Assembly (NCBI RefSeq): GCF_910592395.1
Contig: NC_088315.1
Coordinates: 3,226,501-3,290,500 of the forward strand
Source: Lineus longissimus
Lineage: Eukaryota; Nemertea; Pilidiophora; Heteronemertea; Lineidae
DNA: 64,000 nt
Reading direction: 5' to 3'
In this document: in pieces, positions 51,066 to 60,231 of the stretch
How positions within the stretch are numbered: position 1 is the first letter of the stretch
Layout: the number at the start of each line of letters is the position of its first letter
Made by a program: the position numbers and the translations under genes
The notes under the pieces: model-generated
What the model saw: the letters and a program-made list of their open reading frames with translations, nothing else
Told to the model about the DNA's origin: nothing
Databases searched by the model: none

Positions 51066-51467
51066 CGTCCTATGCGGTTGATCCACAGCCTTTCCGGCGT
51101 ACGCGACAAAGTTCTCGATTGCTATTGGGAAGATGTCAGTCACAGCAGCCCCAACGATCTTGTTGGGATCAGAAATTGTCGAGGACTAAAAATGAAGCTT
51201 ATTCTTTGTCTAGAAGGTACCAGGAACCAGGAGTTTGTCGGGACATGTCAGGAAAATATCGAGAATGTGTCAGGTGCCCCCCCCCCCCCGTCCACCCCAG
51301 GCGATAGCATCAGGTTTTATATACAAGGGGACACTGTTTCCCACTCTCTGTAGTGAGTGAACCGAAATTGATGAGCACTAATGTACAGGTATAAAGAAGA
51401 TAAATAGATAAGACCTACCGTCAGGCGATTCCTTGTGGTTCGAAGCGTTGCTATCGGGTTGTGACAT
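51066..51467 (-). CDS. Candidate 5' exons of an unrecognised gene
   Basis: Minus-strand pieces: 51419-51467 (ATG, hydrophilic start MSQPDSNASNHKESPD, donor GTAGGT, phase 1), a possible 23-nt micro-exon 51325-51347 (acceptor CTACAG, donor GTATAT), and 51066-51185 (acceptor TTTTTAG, 40 open codons, donor GTAAGC), which join in frame. The last piece encodes SSTISDPNKIVGAAVTDIFP and a short hydrophobic run IAIENFVAYAG. I know no matching family. Reading through the last donor reaches a stop near 51007, so it could also be a terminal exon. The exons lie just upstream of the cystine-knot gene on the same strand. Confidence 0.38.
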
Positions 51468-53113
51468 TTCCAGGGGAAACCCTCGGTTTTTATGGAGGCA
51501 AGTGATATGAGGCGCCATGTGGGAATCTAATTATTTGCTCAGATTACTACCGTAAAATAATCTCATTGTTTCAAACCACACAAAAGAGCACATTTGACTG
51601 ACTTTAACCATTGAAAATTATTTCGTATTCAAACCAGCAGTTTTATTTTTTTCAAATACGTTTACACAAACGTTTAGAATGCGCATGTGCAATGACTGGG
51701 TTGGACTTTTATCATACATATACCGGTACCATAATTTTGTATAGTAACTTCATGAGATGGCAAACAAAGTAATTGCAAGTGTTCATGAGATGCAAACAAT
51801 GAGATTTAGGTAAAGTTTGTCGCTTGACATTCATTATACGCTGCAACTATCTATGGTCTGAAGAATAAGCGCGCCAACTGTGTTTTTGTGAAACCAGTCT
51901 TTCAAATATTTAAAAGACTCTGGTGAAAACATGGAAATCCACAACTTCTGTGGTATGTCATGAAATACAATGCATGTATATACTTCGTGTATGTTTATAA
52001 ATGGGTGGTTTTGTAATGAAACAACTGGTTTTGATATAAAAATGAAAAAGTACTTCGTGGGATGAAATACAGTCAAATGTGTTCATTTGTGGTTTGAAAC
52101 CAAGAAATGATTCGGCAAGTAAGTAAATACCCGCATGGCGCCTCATAGTAAGGGATGAAATTCTGCGAACACTTCACGCATCAAGTGCAGGTGTTGGGAT
52201 CAATATTGACACTAGAGTTTGGTGTTCGGATGCGCATGGTTAACTTACTTTCGCCCCACGGTGTACTTTTAGCGTGTTGCTGAGTCATGGCAGCTTAGAG
52301 TAGTAACGGTTACCAAAATGGATATACATGGTTCAAATTACGCACGTGGGCTATTAAATTGCTACCAATCAATGACCGAGTTCCCCAAACTTGGCGCGTT
52401 TATTTAAGCTGATGGCAGTTTGCCAGGAGGGTTTCACTACGTGTGCGAGGGGAGGAGCATATTTATACGACTGAATCTGCATGGTATTCGAAGATGGCTG
52501 CATATTTGCACTTTAAGTTGCACAAAAAGTACATCGTATGTACAAGCACTGGGAGGGGTTTTGCCCCTTCAAAGCAGGTGTAGCATAATGTGCCGTGTCT
52601 CAGTCGCTATGCATGAAAAAGTGCACATGATTTATTCAACAAAACTTGTACTTTCCGATAGATATTTGCAGCTGAAGCGCCACCTATACGCTGAAAGTCT
52701 GCTCGGCATTATCGCGAGGCAATCCTCCTCCAACTCGTCATTGAATATTACACAGAAGGAAGATTACTGGCATCCTGAGGCGAACATCAACCCCAGATTC
52801 CATCAGGATGGAAGCAAGTATTGTGGTGTATTCCGGAGGAAATGTTGTTACTGCAATATACATGTACATGTATATGGATAATGCGTACCGGTGAGGAAGT
52901 GGAAAATGTCCCCATTTAATGTGTCCGACCCGATTATATTCTGCCGGATTATGGCACATGGTTCTATGGAGGCAATGACTGTCAATACCTCAGAGATAAA
53001 AAGCCATGATAGAATCCTTTGTTCCGCGGACATTCTTTCATACAGTGTAGGACATTCCAAACCTCTTCAAAGCTGCTTTCATATGAATTCCGCTCATCGT
53101 GAGTGGCTTTTTT

Positions 53114-53173
53114 CTCATCCTGAGATACAGGTTTTGCGGAGTACATGTATATCACTGGTTATGTCAGGATGCT
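53114..53173. repeat. Dispersed repeat family B, copy 5
   Basis: CTCATCCTGAGATACAGGTT then TATATCACTGG and TGTCAGGATGC. It matches the two ends of copy 1 with a different middle. Confidence 0.6.
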
Positions 53174-54036
53174 TTTTTCTCAAAAACACATGTCATCTTA
53201 TGTGGCTTTATTTTTCAAATTGTATCGAGCAATAGATGGCAAAAGATTACAGTTATATTCGAATATTTGAATAGATCCTGAAGCCGAAATTCCTAACTGT
53301 ATCAGTGACCTCTGGTCAGGTACAGAACTATAAACAGAAACCGCGTCGAGATGCCAAGCCATCTTTCGAATCCTTGCAATTACGAAAGAGAAGGTAAATC
53401 AAGTTCAGGTTTTTGGCCTTTGTTGTCATAGGCTGTACACATTGCAGTGTCCGCATAATGATGAAAACAAACTGACTGTATGTAACGTCGGGTAAATTAT
53501 AGCTGATCATTGATCTTGGCCATCAGCAATGTATCTCGATGTGACATCAAGGGATGCTCCAGCAGGCCTGAAAAATATTATTCAAAATTGACGTAGTTTC
53601 CTATTATTGTCCATATACGCAATATATGGTCAAGGACAGACTATAAAAACGGAAGAACGGGGTCGGAAGGAGCGCTTTAAGTATATACGGATTTTAAAGT
53701 GTGAGCCAACAACTGAGGAACTGCATGGGTCAACAAATTGCTTCATCGGCAGTTACAAATGGCTCAGAGAAGTGTACACGTACATGTATATGGTAAATCT
53801 CTACGTACCCTTTCTGACGCAATCGGCGACTGGAGGGACTTCATGGAACAGGCCAAAGCACCTAGGATAGTTATACCGGTCGTCCTTATTTTTATATCCG
53901 GGTATCGGAAACTCATGCTTTACACCGTTCACAATGACTGTTTCTGGCGTCCAATGGTTCTCGGGAATCTATAAATAAGTGTGTGCAATATTCTAGAAAT
54001 TAAATTTTCTGTTGTAGAGATATCAAAAGACAGATA

Positions 54037-54094
54037 TTACCAGGCGTCCAATTAAAAACAACAAGTGTCATGGGTTCAAACCCTTGCCTGGTAA
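54037..54094. repeat. Short inverted repeat with tRNA T-arm-like core
   Basis: Arms TTACCAGGC (54037-54045) and GCCTGGTAA (54086-54094) pair perfectly over 9 bp and enclose GGGTTCAAACCC, a Pol III B-box-like palindrome. At 58 nt it is too short for a normal tRNA; it could be a tRNA-derived fragment. Confidence 0.4.
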
Positions 54095-54557
54095 TGGCTC
54101 TGTCGTTCTAAAATAAGGTCAAGTAGAAGTAATGCAATGCGATTCCAGATCATGCAGCTCAAAATGATCCTGCCGAGACCTGTAATATAGACATTATGTA
54201 GTGAGAGCAAGTCAGCACCGTGACTACCGGTATGTAAAATTCGCTGGTCTAGTGATGACAGATGCCGTATTCAAAACTGAAACTGTTCTCAATAGCATTC
54301 CGCGACGTTACTATTTATAGCTCACAAGGTCATTTGAATAAGATATTCATGACGTTCACGTGACAGTCGGACATCGACACTTATTTCTACGCATTTGAGC
54401 TTATTTCAAAGTCAATTATCTTTGAACCTGCATTGTTTTTAGCATGAATGATACCATAGAGTCAGAGAGAAATATTCAGAACAATTATGTAGTATTTCCA
54501 ACACTCGGACATGTGCCAGATTGAATCTAACTGCCCTAGTTAGAAAGCCTGAATCCA

Positions 54558-56882
54558 TTACGAAACCGCATGTTTGTCCGACATTGCCTGTAATTCAGCG
54601 ATGGGGAAATAGAGGGCGGCAGCTGCAGTGACGTCATCTTCGCGGAATGCTATTTCACTTATTCTCCACAGGGCCAGAAGTAGGCATTTAGCCTTCATAT
54701 ATGGAAGTACATTGTATTTTTTTAGGGGGCGTACCTCAATTTTGCCCTTGGTTCCATATATCAGCATCTGTGAATCCGTGGCCACTTCAACACTGAGATA
54801 GAGCTGAGCCATCCCCTCCTTGTATTTTAGGGTATACGCAACACTGTTCACCACACCTTTAAAATAAATTCTTTTTAGACCGCAACAAGCAGGTGAGCAG
54901 AGTTAGTCGCACTATCATGACTCAATCCTGCTACGCAGTGCAGGCGAGGACGTCAAATATCTCGTACACTCCGGACGCAGTGGACCGGCCTCGTCCTGTC
55001 GCCCGGTAGCCATAGAGGAAGACTAAACGATCAGGATGACGAAATGGACTGCATAGGAGTCATTCTTTCGTCCGTCTCCTCCATTCACTGGCGCGGCGGT
55101 CTAGGGTTCGCGGTTCCCTGGACTAAATATCTGATGGGGGCATCAAGTATGAACCATGCAGACGTACTTTTTGTCATGTTGAAACTACCGCATAGGCCGT
55201 ATTTATTGCTAATATTCTCTAATTCAAAAAATGTCGGCCTACAGTATCCTCGAGCTCGCAACCGTACCGAGCGCATTTTTCAGTAATCTTGAGAGTTGAT
55301 AGGTCTCCAAAGTTTTTGGCTGACCTACCGTGTTTGTTTTTGGAGGTAGTTGTATGGACTTGCTCTGGTTCCCCCTCGTACACCATGAGAGGGAAGTGCA
55401 AGACGTACACCGCCAGAAAGTGCTGTGCGCTTTGCGCGAAATCTTTAACATCCTCTCTATCAAAATTGAAACCGAAGTGAACTGTCACCAGTTTGGGTTC
55501 TCCAATAGCCCCGGAGGTTAGGGTCTCCCGTAGGAAGTCCATTGCTGGGAAAAAACGACTCCAAACTGCCTGAAAAAAGAGTTACACGGAGGTTGGTGCG
55601 AAAATCTCAAGGTCATTATTAGTGACGTTCACGTCACGTCGTGACCCACAAGGTTCCGAGATCGCTGAGGGCTTTGACTTTTGATGGATGCAATGGTAAC
55701 TTTTACAGGATGAGAAATCCTTGGAAAAGAAGAAAGAAGGGAAACTTTAATTTTAAAATCGTTCAGTGACTCGCACATGTCAAGCAAATGTTTTGATACA
55801 GCTTGGTATCCTGCATGCAAATACCAAGGGCAGTGGCATATCTTCACTAACCTCCATTACGAACCGATTCTTCGATTTGGCGTAATCTAGAAGTTGTTTG
55901 GACTCATCGTGCGTCATAGTTAACGGTTTCTCCACTAGGAGGTGCTTTCCGTGATCCAGAAAGAGCTTTCCAACTGACAGATGAAACTGGTGGAGATTTC
56001 CGAGGTAAGCCACATCTGAAACCGAAAAGAAAAGGAATGAACCTTCTTTATACACCTCTGATCCTGACTGTGTTGGGTTTTAAAGAGACGGGGATACAAA
56101 AAAACCCCGTAAATATGCTACATATTTTGGCTATTTAATATGTAACGTCACATCAAAACTAACCCGTTTAAGTTTATTCCTTTAGTATAAATTCTACTGC
56201 TTTGTGGTTTAATTGAGACCGTTCAGCTTCCAGTAGAAATATCAAAGAGCGGCACTTTCTCGACCTAAGGTGCAACTGTCGATCTGAGTTTATCTGCATC
56301 CTCTGCATGTCTGCAAAAGAAGTTGGCATTCCTTACCTATTTCAGGATCTCGAGCCATTTCTTCGTAACTTCCATATGCCTTCTTGAGTTTGAATTCATC
56401 TGCAAATTGTTGAGCTCGACTTTGATCTCGGGCTGCTACAGCGACCACCTGGAAGATACATTATGTTGTAGGCCGGTACTATTAACGAAAGGGTACGGCG
56501 CGCGGCGTCGCAAAGATGTGACCCCATGCCATACTGAACTTCCGGCGACCTCCGCCCAGACGCACGTTTTCTGTACATTGAGGGTCAAGATGGCCCATGC
56601 AAGCAGGACCTTTTTTAACTTTTTGGTCGGGGGGGGGGCAATAGGCTCTCTGGCGTCCCACAAAAACGCCCCATGCCCAGCTGCAAGGTCGCATAGTAAA
56701 TAACTATCCGGCACATTTATATAGGGCCTATGTACAGACTATAAGTGGTTGTTGCACTGGCCTACTGGTTACTCTGAGCACCAACCTACCTCATTGTCCT
56801 GCTTGTCAGCTGCATCCATGAACGACTGGACAAAATCATGACAGATTTTCCCCGCACTAACAATACCCCATCTGACAGGCAT
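54558..56882 (-). CDS. DHDH: Trans-1,2-dihydrobenzene-1,2-diol dehydrogenase-like oxidoreductase (5 exons seen, 3' end unresolved)
   Basis: NADP-dependent Gfo/Idh/MocA-family enzyme; mammalian DHDH oxidises dihydrodiols and some sugars in the cytosol. Minus-strand exons: 56790-56882, 56337-56448, 55852-56015, 55329-55569, and a fifth from 54856. The fifth either ends at a GTACGC donor (exon 54735-54856) or reads to a stop at 54558-54560. The Rossmann start is [32 protein letters not shown] and [15 protein letters not shown] closely follow vertebrate DHDH; the EKP motif carries catalytic Lys98; AVWSRFFPA opens the C-terminal domain. The family loop GGALLDIGIY is replaced by [10 protein letters not shown]: the Tyr aligns (Tyr178) but the Asp four residues earlier is Phe174. 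After GTKGKIE the read-through frame (about 58 residues) no longer resembles the family, so the true last exons were probably not found, or the gene is truncated. Confidence 0.82.
54964..55061. repeat. Dispersed repeat family A, copy 3
   Basis: TACACTCCGGACGCAGTGGA and CCGGCCTCGTCC, then a diverged middle, then AGGATGACGAAATGGACTGC and GGAGTC. It lies in intron 4 of the DHDH-like gene. Confidence 0.65.
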
Positions 56883-56899
56883 TTTCTTTGAGAATGTTC

Positions 56900-58340
56900 C
56901 TGAAAAGAACGAGCAGGCCTAGGCTAATAAACACGAAATATAATCATACATGTAAGTTCACCTTAGAGGCTGATTGTACTCTAAGCACCGCTGGAACTGT
57001 CAGTGTATATACAATGTAAATCATATACATGTACTTCGGAAAGTAACTCCTCGGCTCATGGAGCTTCTGCCCAACCTGTGAAAAGTTTCCACGTAAGTTT
57101 CGCGCGAAGGATGGCCTTTGTCATTTGTAGGCCTATACCCCTGGAAAAATTGAGGGGAGGGTACGGAAGGATGGATCAGAATGTAAACCATCCGGAATGT
57201 GGTGCTGATTCTCCATGCAGGGTGGTGGCGTTCTTATTCCGAAGACCCGGACCGGCCTCGTTCCTCACCCTATCCCAAGGAGACCAAAGTAGGATGCCCA
57301 AGGACCCGGGGCTAAGGACCGAGGGGCAGCCTGATCGACCTACCTCGTCCGAGGGCGGCCTGACCTACCTATGTATGACGTCTATGATCTTCCCGATGAT
57401 ATACACGAAGACTCTACATGGAGCGGTCACATACCCAGACACCGTGTTCGAATATCATTGTTCAGACAATAATGTCGGGCCGAATTGATAATGCACTTGA
57501 TATGACCTTGTCCCGGTTGCGTTCCAGATATAGAACACGCTCCATATTCAATAGCCTGGTACCACTCTACATATTCAAAGGGGCAATATAGGCAGCAGCT
57601 AGGCAGGCAAGATAAAGTTACACGAAGTCGCCAATAGGGTCTCTCACATCTCACAGTACATCGAAATGATTCACGCTTGTACGAGGAACATATTTAATGC
57701 TAAATCTGACATGACCCAGGGCCCTTACAGTGTATAAGATGGCCAAATTAGCCCCACTGCTCCTGCCTATAGTCCCCCTTTAAGGGGAGACTCTAAGAAT
57801 AATATTCTTTTACGTGTTGTGTTATCCTAAGTGTGTGTGGGGGGGGGGGGGGGGAGTGGGGAGCGCATTGACCCCTGCTGGAAAAAGAGGTTGTTGCAAG
57901 CAGACATTCTTTGATGCCCCAAGCAGAATGGTTCAACCTTCACCCTGCCCAGGGCTCTCAAAATGGAGGGAAAATCAAGCAACTCCTTTTAGATCTAATA
58001 ATTGCATGGAATTTACTTCTATTTGTCCAATCATATAATATTATTAGCATTTCGTTCCTTACAAATTATTGATTTCGGCACTGGGGCGAGGTTGGTGGCA
58101 GTGCAATCTCCCGGTCTTCTGTCCGTCTGTCGAATTTTACATGCACCCGCTGAAATTCTCACATGTGGCAGAGACAGTAGCTCGAGAGCGGTTTGACAAC
58201 GTTGATCACCATTGACGACGAGAATGGAGAATGGTGGCAGCGCAGACGCTTGTTGGTGTCGACGGTACTGTGCTTGCTATACCGTGAAGACCTGCCGAAG
58301 ACACAACCGCCACAACATGGACCAAAAGTTAAATACGGCT
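56900..58340. other. Intergenic region upstream of the DHDH-like gene
   Basis: No supported gene. The open frame at 57003-57488 (+) runs through a family A repeat and shows no domain. A G homopolymer of about 17 occurs at 57837-57853. Confidence 0.5.
57246..57310. repeat. Dispersed repeat family A, copy 4
   Basis: CCGGACCGGCCTCGTTCCTC, ACCCTATCCCAAGGAGACCA and AAGTAGGATG match the family core. Confidence 0.65.
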
Positions 58341-58353
58341 CTGGTCAGCCCCT

Positions 58354-58408
58354 AACAGGCCAAGGCTTTGCCAATGGGCTAGTACAAGTGCTTTGGGGAG
58401 ACATATTG
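58354..58408 (+). repeat. Direct repeat D, left copy
   Basis: AACAGGCCAAGGCTTTGCCA through CTTTGGGGAGACATATTG recurs with few changes at 59441-59492, about 1.1 kb downstream in the same orientation. The left copy is itself bracketed by TGGTCAGCCCCTA at 58342-58354 and 58407-58419. Confidence 0.85.
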
Positions 58409-58449
58409 GTCAGCCCCTAATATGTAAAGTCAAGAACTTAGTGAGCCCC

Positions 58450-58620
58450 CCTTTAGGTCGGGGGAGCTCCCCCGAACCCCCCTACGAGCATATGTCAAGT
58501 GCAAGCTCTAACAACTACGAGCTGTTACAATGGGGGGACACCCCCCAAACCCCCCTCCGTCGACATAGGTTTTCACCAGTGCGTTGGGGGGAAGCTCCCC
58601 CCCCAAACCCCCGAGACCAT
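58450..58620. repeat. Three G/C hairpin units
   Basis: Three successive blocks of a G run, a 4-6 nt turn and a C run, then AACCCCC: around GGGGGAGCTCCCCC (about 58459-58472), GGGGGGACACCCCCC (about 58533) and GGGGGGAAGCTCCCCCC (about 58586). Spacing is 50-75 bp. Each can fold into a strong hairpin. Confidence 0.7.
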
Positions 58621-58639
58621 CCATATAGTTCCTTCCGAC

Positions 58640-59430
58640 ACATTTTTGTTTTGGTAATGTAATACATTGTGATTGTCCTTATTCACGGGAATCGGGCGTT
58701 TCCAGTGATATACGACACTTATTAAATGGATTGTCCTCATGCATTCACTTTGGAAACGCATTTTAAAATAGATGTTACGTCCTGTTAATTGGGCACGTCA
58801 TCATCGCGTACATTTGGGAAAAACTCCCTAACGAGACCGGAGCAGACGGCTGAAAGTAGTTTATTTATTGGCCGCTAGGGTGCAGAATATCGCTCACCCG
58901 AATTTTTCACGCAACTTTTGCTAAATAGAGCTAGTTCTAGTTTGTAATTCATTTTGATACTTCAGATTTGGGTAGTAGACTAAAATAACTTAGTCGTCAG
59001 TGTGGATTTAAGCAGGAAAAACGTATTTGTTTTTCTTAAAGTGTCTTTTTTGGACGGGTGTGTGCGATTGTTTTGTTTTTATGTCACGTGACCTCGACCA
59101 TGTCGACACAAAATTGAAATAAACCACCCTTTTCTGTCATTATTTAGGACGGATATTTCTCTAATAAAAATATTAATATAATTGGCCAATTTCTTAGGCA
59201 TATGATGTAGCGAATTCCCATGAAGATTTAAATTTAATTTAACTTAATTTCAACCAATGGGATAGCAACCACCACCGGAAGATCGCGGAGAAATCGGTAA
59301 ACTCAACGGAGTTAATTCAGAAAAATACCAAAAAAAATTGTTTGTAGGATATACAATAGTTACTCTCTTTATTTCTAATCATTCATTATATACTCCCGCA
59401 CACACGTGTATCTTAAGAGCCCCTCCTAAG
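58640..59430. other. Unannotated A+T-rich DNA between the D repeats
   Basis: No gene or recognisable element between the two D direct repeats apart from the G/C hairpins. A hairpin-forming sequence around 59413-59441 (AAGAGCCCCTCCTAAGAGGGGGGCTT) directly abuts the right D copy. Confidence 0.5.
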
Positions 59431-59440
59431 AGGGGGGCTT

Positions 59441-59492
59441 AACAGGCCAAGGCTTTGCAAATGGGCTACAAGTGCTTTGGGGAGACATATTG
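59441..59492 (+). repeat. Direct repeat D, right copy
   Basis: AACAGGCCAAGGCTTTGCAA, ATGGGCTACAAGTGCTTTGG, GGAGACATATTG. It has a 3-bp deletion and one substitution relative to the left copy. Confidence 0.85.
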
Positions 59493-59574
59493 TCCGCTTA
59501 TGAACCCTGTAGTTGATCTTAATCACAAAACGAACCACTCGCACTACTGTAAGCTAGTGTCCGTAAACAAATAA

Positions 59575-59960
59575 AACTGCAAGTGGACACTTGTCTTTGG
59601 CACCTACACGAGACCTGGTCATAGAACGCATGTCCTTGGCATCAAGGACTGACCAGGTTCTGGGAAGACACTTGTCCTAATTGGCACCAAGACGAGACCT
59701 GATTATAGAACAGATCGCCCGATTGGCATCGGACAGACCTGGTTCTGGAACCAAAAAATTAACTTGAGGACACTAATTGTCCTTCGCACCAAGAACCTGG
59801 TCACAGGACACGACTCCTTGGCATCAAGGACAACTGGCTCTGAGTGAAGACAATATACAAAACTTAAAGGACACCCGTCTTTGGTAGTTAGCACCAAGAC
59901 AAGACTGGAGGTTCCATTGTCCTGAACCTGCATGTAGGCCTCTTGGCCGATGTCAGACAC
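59575..59960. repeat. Degenerate tandem repeat in the SF3A2 3' flank
   Basis: Phrases GGCACCAAGACGAGACCTGG, TTATAGAACA-like words and TTGGCATCAAGGAC recur four to five times in a loose 60-110 bp period. Units are diverged and of unequal length. Confidence 0.6.
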
Positions 59961-60017
59961 GTCTAGGACTGGCCATGGAAAAAATAACAGGACAGTAAAC
60001 TCGCAATTACAATATCT

Positions 60018-60023
60018 TTTATT
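60018..60023 (-). terminator. Poly(A) signal of SF3A2
   Basis: TTTATT on the plus strand (AATAAA in the transcript) about 210 nt after the SF3A2 stop. Confidence 0.6.
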
Positions 60024-60231
60024 GTTGTACTGGAATACACATGGTTTTCCACTTGCATGATGGGAGGTATTGATAACATCACAACTATTGTTTCAATTTC
60101 CCTAGAAATTTGGTTATTTCCACCAAACATACCCAATAGCCAACCCAGCATGTCCTGTGTTTAGCTAACCTGTTTAAAATAAAATTCTGTAAAAAAACTG
60201 ATTTTAGACCAATAGGCCTGTTCGTTTTCTT

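Larger units (their letters stand above)
51500..54500. other. Region without a supported gene
   Basis: Open frames such as 52420-52881 (+) have no recognisable domain. It contains a family B repeat at 53114-53173, several ACATGTACATGT palindromes (for example about 52858-52872), and a short hairpin with a B-box-like core at 54037-54094. Confidence 0.45.

Noticed and set aside
52897-52967. Possible missing DHDH C-terminal exon (HFPLP-like words on the minus strand)
   Set aside because: The phase does not match the exon 5 donor (phase 0 gives an immediate stop) and the two promising words are in different frames.
57003-57488. 161-codon plus-strand ORF
   Set aside because: Runs through a family A repeat and shows no recognisable protein features.
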